A DNA stretch of 64,000 nucleotides. It comes from Membranipora membranacea (Eukaryota > Bryozoa > Gymnolaemata > Cheilostomatida > Membraniporidae). The position numbers were made by a program, and so were the translations under genes. The notes beneath the pieces were generated by a model that was given only the letters and a program-made list of their open reading frames with translations, searched no databases and was not told the origin of the DNA. Every line of letters begins with the position of its first letter. The first letter of the stretch is position 1. The DNA is taken from positions 8,742,001 to 8,806,000 of the forward strand of contig OU612065.1 of assembly GCA_914767715.1 (NCBI GenBank). The letters run 5' to 3'. Positions 15,301 to 27,300 of this stretch are shown here, piece by piece.

Positions 15301-18300
15301 AACATGCAATAAAAATGTCAGAACCAACAGTAGGCTACATATGTAATTTTATGAAAGCAAATGTTATAATACATAATATGTATGAAAGCAGTGATTGATA
15401 TTTTAACAAAACTTACCAGTATCTGCACAATGCTCTAAACACGACTCCAAGGAAAGAGGCTCATCTAAAGACACTCTATGTTCCATCGCTCGATCAGCTT
15501 CATCTAAGTAGCACCCAACGTAGTCTACAAAGCAAACTATATTTCATTGTCTTGTCACACAACTTAACAAATGCGGCATATAATGGTGGTAGAACAGTAT
15601 TGTTTTTTTTTCAGAGTGCGCAAAAAACACCCTGGCAAAAACTGTAGGTTTCATGTGAAAAATTGAACAAGTCAATAATACCAGAGAACCTGCTACCTTC
15701 CAACATGACAACGTGCCTGTAGCTTCAGAGTTAAATCCTTTAAAACAGCACCTAAGATAATGGACACCACTCCCAATCAATATTGGGAAAAGTGACCAAA
15801 ACTTATTTGGACATCTGAAATCTGAGTATGTAAATTTGATAGAGCCCTTATAACAAAATTCATTGTCATTCAATGTTGTCCACTATAAGACACTCTAATG
15901 TAGCTATATAAATATATGCAGTATAACATACCAGCACTTTCTTCTCCACTGGGTAGATCTACATATACATATCTCAGGGCATAATCATTCTCCTTCGACA
16001 TCACCTGGATGAAACAAATAGGAGATGAGAGAAATGCTACTGAAAATGTACCGTTGCAAAAAATATTTCATAACATATTTCATACTCTTCGGCACAGGTC
16101 GGTTGGTTACGAGTTGTCACCTTATGACCGCCACGCATGCCGTAATTTGGACTTGGGACCTAACGCCGTAAATAAGAAAAAGAGGCAGTCCTATGGTTGT
16201 GACATACAGATGTTTGCGGTATTGATTCCGCTTCTACTACTGCCACTGCCACTGCAGATCTAAGGGTTATACTTAAATTAGATTTAAATATTGCCAAGGC
16301 ATTGGAGACAATTAGTGAGTGTGCGCTGTTTCTCTAACTATGGTCTTTAGAGATCTAGACAGAATCTGTGTAGCCCCATACCTTTGTTACTCCATAGTCA
16401 ACCTGTTCTGTCGTCCCTGAAGAATCTACAAGTTCGATTCTCATAGTATGAGGCATATGTTGAGTAAGCTTATGTATAGCCTCTAATCCTAACCAGAAAT
16501 CACCAGACATGCTGTCTGTACCAAACCCGTCTATAAATTCCTGAAGAACAGCCGTGTCAAAACCACTGCTAGACTGGTTTCTCCTCATTACCACCTGAAA
16601 CAGTCAATGACATGGAACTCAAACTTTCATAAAATTAACTCCTCTTTGATCATATGTACTCCTCTCTATTACAATGACAGAATAAGAAAACTCTTAATTA
16701 TGTATTGTGGAAATGAGCATAACCTTCAGAGCGCGTAGTAGCTAGTATTCAATAGTTACTGTAACTGGTACGAATGATTTTCATGATTAATTTGTTACAT
16801 ACTCATGATAAACCATATCTAAATTGTGAAAAGAATGCAGATAAGGCTTGTAGGTACAAAATAGACTTACAATCCAGTCACTGTCACACCACACATTGAC
16901 TGTGTGATTCTGATCTCGAGGATAGATAGTATGTGGTCCTGTACCCAGTCCTGTGTGACATCTTCTCGGCATATCTAAAATCAAATCTATGACTGTAGTA
17001 AATACGAGTCATTTACCAATCTACTATCATAATCACACATAATGGCTTTGATGAGAACAACTTTTTTAAATATAATGGAGACAACAGTAGTAGTTAGTTG
17101 ACTGGCTGTTACGATTTACCGGCTTCTTCACATGGCCAGTTCATTTTTTCACATTTTTCCCTCACCTGTTTCTGATGGTATTTTCACATAAAACTCTAGA
17201 GTTGTTGACATATAACCCCCCACTTCACTTTTAGGAAGCAGACGGAGAAATCTAGATGGTGAGATCTTGCCGGGGTCTAGTTCATTGACTTGAAGGGCAT
17301 ACATATGCAGTCTGTCCGCTATGTGGCCACTATTAAGAACCTGCAGTTTAATAAAAAGAACAAAAAAAGTTAGTGCTGTTATCAACCGGGCTAAAAGCTA
17401 GGCTTTTTCCTGTCAGACATCACCAACATCTCATATCTAATTCATAGAAACAAAATCTTTGTAATCACAACCATTAATATGAACTCTAGCTTTTACATGA
17501 TAAAACTAGCGAAGCATTTACTCTATCAAAATGTCTATGGTTATCCACAGTTTGTTACCCAATTGGCAAAGCATCTTGGTAAAAATGCCAGAAATTTTTT
17601 GCTGATCAAGTACGCCCTGTGCATCGCTATCATTCTACTTTAATAAGATTAGCAACCATCCGAGCCATCCACTTTTTAGTCATATAAGATTTAATACTTT
17701 TAGATAATCCTCTCGCAGACCTGTGATTTTTAGAGCTGAAAAGTGTAGGACTGAGAAGAGAAAGAACAGCTTTTTACAAATCTTTTATGAGACACAATAA
17801 CTCATAATTCTTTTTCTTCTACTTGTACTAAGCCTAATGTTATCGTTATTGCAATGATAGATGGTTTAAAAATACACATACACATACATACACATCACTA
17901 GAGTATGTTATCCCCCCTTAGATGGATAAATACTAAAATATTTTTATGGTTTCCAGCCTTGCTAAACACTGTCACGAGGCCACTTTTTTGTGGCCACATG
18001 ACAAGGCTGACACCTTGGCCTTTAGCAATAACCCATATGAATATCAACATAGCTGGAAGTCCTTGAACTTGTAGTTGTAATATAATCTGCCTAATAGTAG
18101 TTTTGAACAAAGGATCACAGGCCACCACCAAATTTCAGTTTCCCACTTCAGGCAGGCAGGCAGGGAGGGTTCAGGTATAGCACGGCATAAACGAATTGCA
18201 TTTAAATAAAAGCTAACTTTTAACTACGCCACACTGTCAAATGCACAATGTCAAATGCCATCGTAAATCCTGAAGATGCAATCTTCTTTTCATAATAACT

Positions 18301-21300
18301 GTTGACCAATTGGGATAGAGCCATAATTTATTCGAATGTATTATTTTTGGTAAAAATAGGTATGCGGAACCATGAATGTGCTGCAATGAATTTTGTCATT
18401 TGGAAGTATTAACTATTAACTTCATTAACTAATAGCTATTTGAATTAGTACTGATGCCTTTTGCCTGTTGAACACCATGAATTCAATGACAAAATATGAA
18501 TTGTGTTTATTCTTTTAGGCCCCTACAATTATGAGTACCATTGCATTACAAACTGACTAGCCAACTTGACACCCTGAAAACGGAAAGGTTCTGCTGAGTT
18601 CCCTACCTCGCATGTGGAGCCGTCCTCACCATAGCATTTGAAGTTTCTACCATCATATGAGTAGCGTACCTCATAATCATCCCAGCATTGTATCCAATGA
18701 CCACCTGCTATGCTTCGACACTGCATCAGAGTAAAGCATAAGAAAAGCCTAATTTCATATTAGGTATTTGCATGACATAATTGCATAAAGTTGAAAAATT
18801 AAAGATCCTGTGAAAAGGAAGACAGGAATTCAGGCTTGTTTATTTTGATGATATACACTGTGTGGGAGCCCATTATGCTTTAGTTTCTCCGCAAAGTGTT
18901 GCCGAGTAACCCAAGATAATAATATTTTGTATTCGGGATCGTGATCTACAATCCCAAAAACTACTCTTCTCAGGGTAAAAATATGACAGATTAAATGGTT
19001 ACCAGAAAGAAGTAATGCTTTGGAATTATACCATAAAGTCTATAGGCTGTGTGCACAGTATAGTGTAGCCTGTCTTGACAAGCTTTGTTCGGTGGGATGG
19101 GGGATCCCCCCATCCCACCGAACAAAGCTTGTCAAGACAGGCTAAGTATAGTGCTGCTAGTATAAAGAGGGATTGATATCTTATGCCATAAACATAATTA
19201 TAAATTTATATGTTTATGGCTTAGGCCACACCAAATTAATGTCTTGATCTAGATGACGAGCAAGAAGGAATTTTGGAGGAGGGAGGAGGTATATTATTTT
19301 TCATTTTATGCGAAAATACTAGAGGAGGCTGGAGGTAATTCCGTTTTATTGTTTTATCTTTGGCAATTATGGAGAGGACGCTGGAGGGAAATTCATTTTA
19401 TCACACAATTTGTGTTATTTTTACAATAATTTAGAGAATGATCAGCTGGAGGCTGGAGGTAATTTTAGTTTATTTCTATGATCCAGATAATATTTTAGAG
19501 GAGGGAGGTATATCTAGATCAAGACATCAATTTGGTGTGGCCTTATGCAAATGACACCAAATTTTCTTTTCAGAATGACTATTACATTGATGTAGAACAA
19601 TGAGAAACATTGATGGATGATCATTCATAAATATTGGTTGTACCAACATGGGCTCAATGAGAAAGTACTGTTTGTGAAGACATTTTGAGACTTTTTGGTG
19701 GTTGACAGGGATCGGTCTTCTCATCTCTTAAATACTTCTGCATAATTCATTAACTCCGATAGTCCAAGGGTCTACATGTAGACTAACTGAGCTTAGAGTT
19801 ATGTAAGACCAAAAAAACTTATGACTTGGAGGGTGGCTCTACTTTTAGGCACATACGCTTATAAGCACTTCACATCATCCCCAACTTCATATTCTTACAA
19901 CGTGGCCAATTTTTCGTGTAGCACATGATACCTTCACAGTAATAGACATGGATGTTATCGCACAGAACACTTTTTTATTCCTATGTCAATAACGAATGTG
20001 TGAAATATGTATAAGTGAGAATTTTATACATTAATTTTTATGTTATTTATATCCTTTTCAATCCGAGATGCCAACAAAATGCAAGTTTTATGCAGTTTTA
20101 TCATTTTGTTTTCTTTCCTGTACCAAAACCTGTGACTGTGAGGGTGGCCACTTTTCTTAAGGTAGCATACCAATGGTTTGAAATAAATATTATATTATTA
20201 TATAAGAAATACCTGTGTGCCGATGGCTGTAGGTACATAAACATGACCCAACTCTGCCTGTATCCAATTGAATGTTTGGTAAGAATTATGGTGTGTGATG
20301 AACGCACAGTTAGTCATGTCATCTATATCACAAGGCATCATCCTTGCCCGCAGAACACCATAGTCAGGAGGGTTGCAATTATGGATATCACAATGCTGGT
20401 CACCTATGTAAGCCGAATCCGGTATACTGGATGCTACCAATAGTGGAAAGCTCTCTGGGTCACCTGTAATGAGAGCAGCAATACAGATAATCAACAGGCA
20501 TGCATGGGTAGCTTCACCAAGCAGGACCAAATTATGATAGGGTGGAGAATTGTTACAGACGGATTATAGCGTTCAGTTTGTAGATTTGCACCTGCAATTT
20601 TCTCTGATAAGCCTGTCATATCTTAGACAGACGATTGCAAACGATATTTGAAAAAATGTGATAAAAAAACTTGAAATTTGGAGTGCTTGTTGTTAGAGGG
20701 GCTATGACTAGTTTGGGCCCTCCCAACTCCTGCCCCCATCCAACAGAATTAAGCCGTATGACTCGGAACTGCTGAGCAACATTTATTGCAATGCTTAGGG
20801 AGTTTCTACCATCATATGAGTAGCGTACCTCATAATCATCCCAGCATTGTATCCAATGACCACCTGCTATGCTTCGACACTGCATCAGAGTAAAGCATAA
20901 GAAAAGCCTAATTTCATATTAGGTATTTGCATGACATATTTGCATAAAGTTGAAAAATTAAAGATCCTGTGAAAAGGAAGACAGCAATTCAGGATAAAAA
21001 AACTTGAAATTTGGAGTGCTTGTTGTTAGAGGGGCTATGACTAGTTTGGGCCCTCCCAACTCCTGCCCCCATCCAACAGAATTAAGCCGTATGACTCGGA
21101 ACTGCTGAGCAACATTTATTGCAATGCTTAGGGATGTTCTACTGCAAGTTACAATGACAGATGGTATATCAAATATTATAGTTAGTCTGAAAAAAATAAG
21201 CCCTTGTGACTTAAGTATGCTTAAATAATCATCTAATATTTACTCATTGATCATAAAACATTACAAATGATTATAGACTTACCAAACCTGCGGATCTTCA

Positions 21301-24300
21301 GCTCTATCATACGTAGAGGGGAACGCTGAGTTGAAGAACCCCTAAAAAAATAAGAATAATAGAAAAAACAATGATCTACAAGCGGGCTGTATGTTCCTTC
21401 ATGTGTCTAAATCAAAAAAAAGATCAGCTAATTTTGGATAATGTGGAAATGTGGCCAAATATTTTACTGCTGTAGCTGAGGACTAAAATGTTCATAACAA
21501 TAAACAGTTTGTCTGCCCTACCAGGTATATACATTGTCCTTTTTATTACATTCTGAAATAAAAAAAAGAAAGAAGTTATTGAGGTTTTTTATTTTGTGCC
21601 AGAATTATATCCCCTTTTTACTTGCTTACCATATAAGGCCATTCCATTGAGTGCATGAACCAGTCAACTCACACCCATCAGCCCCTTCAACATATGCCCC
21701 AAACAGGTTCTGGGCAAAGCAATTATGGAAGTATCCAGCAAAAGTCCAGTAGCTTCCTGAATCTAAGCACCTTCGTACATCAGATCCAACTCTATCTCTA
21801 GTAGAGAATCTGCCATATCTCATCCAAACGGTGGAATCAGGCTGGTTGGTTGCATCAACTTCAAAATCATAACATTACTATCATATTAAATCTGGTCTCA
21901 ACAACTGTACATATAATCTCTAGGTATCCAGTGAGAGGAGGCGTGGATTTGGGTTTCAACATTTAGAATTTCAAAAAAGTTGCAACTCACCCAAGTCTCC
22001 AACACCATGGCCAAGATTGACTGCATAGTCATCCGTTTCTGGCATTATTACGAAATGCGGATAGACAATGCTTTCCGTGACATTATCATAATCAGTAGCC
22101 TCCACTCTGAATTCATATCGCGCGCTTGTTGTGATTCTGTGCATGTTCTCTAGGCCTGAAAAATATGAGACGATCAATAATTTTTTTATATATATTTATA
22201 TATGGCTTCATGTATTCCATACTAAAAGTACAATACAAGATTTGGTAGTGTAACGGCAACTGTCTTTCCAAGTTGGCAGCCTGAATAGCATGGGAGCCTA
22301 TCTTGCCTCTGACCGGAAGAGAACAATGCATGTCACCAGTTGCGTCCAAAAATTGAGAAAATGGCAGCGCCCTCTCCAACAAAAATAGAGGGAACAACAC
22401 AATAGTCAATTTCAGCGGCAAAGCTCGTAAGCTTTGGTTTCTCAGAATAAACTAGCACTTGTTCTGATGTCAGTGAAATTTCATCATCACTTACATCATC
22501 ACCTGAAAAAATATGCAGGCTTACCAAGAAAGTGATCCTCATCCACAGATCCAAATCCACGCCTATATCCATCCCAATAGTGATCAACATCCAGCTTCTC
22601 ACTAGATCTTTTATACAGTTTCTATAAACGGTTCAATTAGTTCAACTGTTGGGTTTTTTCCCCCAAGTGATAAACAATCATCTAGTGCTGCAAATTAATC
22701 TTCCAATCATGAAAACAAACACTGGATAAAAACGAAGATCTTTATCATTAAATTCGCTTCATTCTGCCGCTCCAATTTGCTGTCAAACAATAACTATTAA
22801 CCGCTCTGGTGTTTTAGTGACATACCGTCCAGCCTCCACTATCAGTGTCCAAATCACAATAGACAAATATTCCCTCCTGAGATCTGAATGGATGGATCTT
22901 ATAAACACCGCTAGTTTTACCTTCTATTCCAACAAGGTCACCACAATCTCTGATATTCTCAACGTTCCCAAGCTCTGTGAAAAAGTAGCAAAAATAAATT
23001 ATGAATACAATTGACAAGAAAGCATGATTTATATTATGTAAATGGAACTATATTCTGTATAAACACACCATGAATGTCACCATGAAAAATGGCTCAATCA
23101 ACGGCATGTTAAAGACCTCGGATTGGCTCAAATCTGACTGCACTAATTTATATAAAGATGTGCAGTACCAACTTGTTTGAGAGTACTCTGGGAAAAGATG
23201 AGGGAACACCAAAAGGATTTGCATATGGTTTTCGTCGACCTAGAGAAGGCGTACGATACAGTACCTAGAGGCCTAATCTGGTACTGTCTGAGGAAGCGTG
23301 GAGTTCCAGAGACATATGTAAGTGCCATCAAAGACATGTGCAATGACTGCAAAACATCAGTTGTGACAAGTGTAGGTGAAACATATGAGATGGAGATAGA
23401 AGTAGGATTACATCAAGGATCTGCACTAAGCCCTTTCCTTTTCATCATTTTCATGGATGTCTTCACCGAGGAGATTCAGGAGGACACGCCATCGGCAATG
23501 CTTTTTGCTGACGGCCTTGTTCTCTGCGATGAAACTAGGGAGAGGATGGAAGAGAGACTAGAGAACTGGAGGGTTGTTTAGAAGATGTAGGCTTAAAAGT
23601 TAGTAGGTCAGAGACAGAACATCTGCCGTCAGCTTGAAATTTACAAAGGATAGAAATGAAGAAGTATGATGGAGAAGGTTCACCTGATCTGCCGCAGGTA
23701 ACAACATTCGAGTACCTGGGAACCACAATAGATCAAAAGGGAGGATACGGAATAGAAATTCCAAAGAGGATAGAGAAGGCATGGAATAGATGGAGAGAGC
23801 TGACAGGAGTGTTTTACGATAAGAAAATTCCATGCTCGACGTTCTATTGTACAAGACGGCAACCTACACTGATGTACGGAAATGAGATCTGCCCACTGAC
23901 TCAAAGACAAGAAGACAAGATGAGTGCAACTGAGATGAGGATGCTCGGAAGACCATGTAACAATTGAGAGTATAAGGGAGGAGGCAAAAATAGAACCGAT
24001 TGCAATAGGCATGAGGAGGAGACGTCTTCAATGGTAGGGACATGTACGTAGGAGAGAGAGGGAGGAAGATATTAGAATGGTGGCTGAGATGAGGATACAG
24101 GGAAAGAGAGGGAGGCCAAAGAAAAGTTGGATGGATACAGTGAAGGATGACATGCTGAGATGGGGCCTCTCGGATGAAGATGTTGATGAAAGAACAAGAT
24201 GGCACTCTCTGATAGAACTTGGTGCCTTGCAGGACCGCCTCCCATCCCGGAACACGGCAGACTAGGTGAGACAGGTGAGAAATGCAGTACCAACTCATTA

Positions 24301-27300
24301 ATAGCATGAAAATAAAGCAATGGGTTTTTTGTATTTAACATCGGATAACAACGAAATTTACTTTGAGTATCGTCCATCAGTGACATGACATCCTCACACA
24401 TCTGGTCATCCATAGCCATGTCAAAATGCATAACAGTATCACTGATTTCCACTGTAAATAAGAACATAGCCTTTTAGCAACATAACAAACGCCTTCTAGC
24501 ATGGCATGGCAGGAATAATAGTAAATCATTCATTTTCATCATTATACTGTGTTTAGTTTACTTGTTGTACAGTACTTGACGCGGTGTTGGAATTAGAAAT
24601 TAGACTGATTTCATTTGTTGATGAAAACACTGAGATTATTTCACACAAAAATGAGTAGTGTTCACTGCGAGGAGCTGTCGAAGTCTTACTGTGTGGGTAT
24701 CGATTCGCTGAAGTACGGCCAAACTCAAGACTCTTTATATTTATATCGTAAACGATAGCAGGATCGATACTTTCAGAGACGGTATGATGACAGTCACGCA
24801 TGAGTGATATCGTGCTGCTGTCCTGGTCATAAGAAATCACTAAACTCATCCAGGTGTCCAGAGGCACATCATACATCGCGATATAATGCTTTAGGCCACT
24901 ACTGCTCTCGTTATAAACTTGAAAAATGAAAACAAAGTCAGTGATGTTCTCGAATCGGTGATCGGTAATCAGTGTTGGTATCCAAATGACCGACTGAAAA
25001 CATCCTTGATCTTAATTCAACTATGGTTTTAAATCTCGTGTCATCTACCTATAATATACTATCACAGACTCAGGTCATATATAAATGTCCCTTCACTTTG
25101 ATTATATACAAATTATCAGCAATATAAGGTCAAGGCAAGATTAACAGGCTCTTCGTGATTGGCTGAAATATCACCACTTTTGTTATAAATACGACCAACC
25201 AGATGTGAATTTAAGTCTTGGAATTATCCACAAACGATTTTAAAACAGGAGTTATTTTGAGTAAAAGATTACCAAATTAGGCCTCGTTTCTTGTTGTTTA
25301 GTAAGAAACAGAAGATTGGGCTGCCCCCAAAAACGGACGCAAGGTGCCATACTAAAAATTTGATACATTCTAGAACACTAGAATGCATCCTCGATGTGAG
25401 GCCATAAAATACCTCCTAAACTGGGTTTGCAGCAAGCTGCCAAAACTGAAACTGGTACTAATCAGCCATTGGCAGTGACACCTTGATCTTAGCCAATAGA
25501 CCGAGAAGCCATTCTGATAGGTTGAACAGAAATGGCCTCCTGATCTCTGGAGGGACGAGTGAGTTTCAATTATTCAAAGTGTTCTAATGAAGGTGCAAGG
25601 TTACTTACAGGTCATGCGAAGTTGTTGTTTCCCAAATTTTCTCACGATAAAAAAAGGATTTTTGCGATGAACGGATTTAATTACGTAAGCGTTGTCCAGA
25701 TGTGTGTCGGAATATAATTTAAGCACCGCGAATATAGAGAATGAGCCAACGGTCACATTGTTCCAGGGTTCCATCTCCAACAATGTAAAATCATCAGAAA
25801 CACCTGAAAGCATCAAACAGAGAACATGCATATCATAAAATAATGTCTTTCACAGCAGTGGTCAGTGACAATCACCGTTATTTTGTAACCTCAAAGATGA
25901 CATTGATAACATAATGCATATACTTTACCTAGTTCCACAGATCCTTTAGGGTGCCCATTCCTGCCAGGTTTGGTAGCTAGTGGAGGTGCCATAGTCCACA
26001 TGTTAGCCACATGGCTCATCAGCTCATCATCTGGTTCATCATTAGACTCTTGCTCCACAAACAGATGATCATCTTCTAGGTTTCTAAAGCTATCAGAGCG
26101 CCATGACTCTTCTTTTCGTCTCCAGTATGCTGATCTGAGTGAGACACCTCTGCCGTGGGCTTCAAATGGAAGTTCACAGCTTACAGATCCATCAACTATC
26201 TTCTCAACCTGTATGAATAGATACTAAGGAGATTAGAATTGAGCTATATACTAGTTAGAGAATAGGAAAGAGGATTAAAGGCTATCTTCTCAACCTGACA
26301 ATTATTTTACTCCAAAGGGGTTAGTAGTAATAATACGAGGTTATTCTGTGCCCAACATCAAGAAGGCCTTATGGACAAAACTCACTCCTGACAAGTCAGA
26401 TGGCTGATCGGCACACTATACTCGGTGGTGTAATGCAGAATTTGGAATAAAAAATTCTTATTTGGCATAGCAATGTAGGTAATAATTAATTTTCATATCT
26501 ACACTGTTAGGCGTGGACATGCAGAAATGTTGTACCATAATGTCCTATAATCTCTATTTAGTCTATTATCTTGCCAAAAATACTTATAGACCTTTGGTCT
26601 TTAAAAGGCCTCTGTCAACAAATTTTTGGGGGAGGATTTCACTTGGAAACTGGTTTATAGCATAGCGCTAACAACTGGCATGTACTTGTTTTCATATTTG
26701 ATTTGTTTAGCCTTAGGATTCGACAAGGTAGGCATTAAATAGGAACCGGGCTTTTGTATGAGAGGCTGTAGGATCTGGGCGTTTGTAGGTTGGGTTAGGC
26801 ACCTCGTTCATAACTAAGTGAACACAAAATAGTTGCAATCCCTCATCAGGCAGATCATTCAAGAAAATTCTGAGCAAAAGGAAATGTGTAGTAAAAGTAA
26901 GTCTCTCGCCCCAGACTGACCTTAGTTCGATTGAAACAGAAGATATTGTTTTGTGTGGATTTATTTGCAACCGAACTATTAAGTAAAATCCTAGTGGTAC
27001 GACCACTCGAGGCACCAGGTGCCAAGACAACACTCCTTGAAGGAGCAAATCCTTTGAAAACTTCCATGAAGAATTGAGATCACAATTTGAGTGTCTCCAT
27101 GCTCATTATGTCACAGTCACTATGTATGCCGGACAGACGCATTTTGTCACACCCTGATGTAGGGCATTATGGACTTTGGTCTGGTCAATATAACTTTAGA
27201 AAACAATCGATTATCAATAAGCATGAACAAAAGGAACCCTACTGTCTTTTGGCACTGTATATCGTAAAATAATATACAGACATACATATGTACATACATA

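Noticed and set aside
20015-20443. 142-codon plus-strand open frame
   Set aside because: It is antisense to F5/8C exon 21, which has clear domain motifs and correct splice sites on the minus strand.
22333-22524. Open frame continuing past FReD exon 17 into the intron (GDDVSDDEISLTSEQ region)
   Set aside because: The donor GTAAGC at 22524 ends the exon, and the following exon at 22155 restores the FReD in phase. The read-through adds no family motif.
24553-24689. Extension of the LamG-like exon 14 through to the open-frame end
   Set aside because: A donor (CACA|GTAAGA at 24689) joins in phase to exon 15. The extension is Ser/Asn-rich without domain character.
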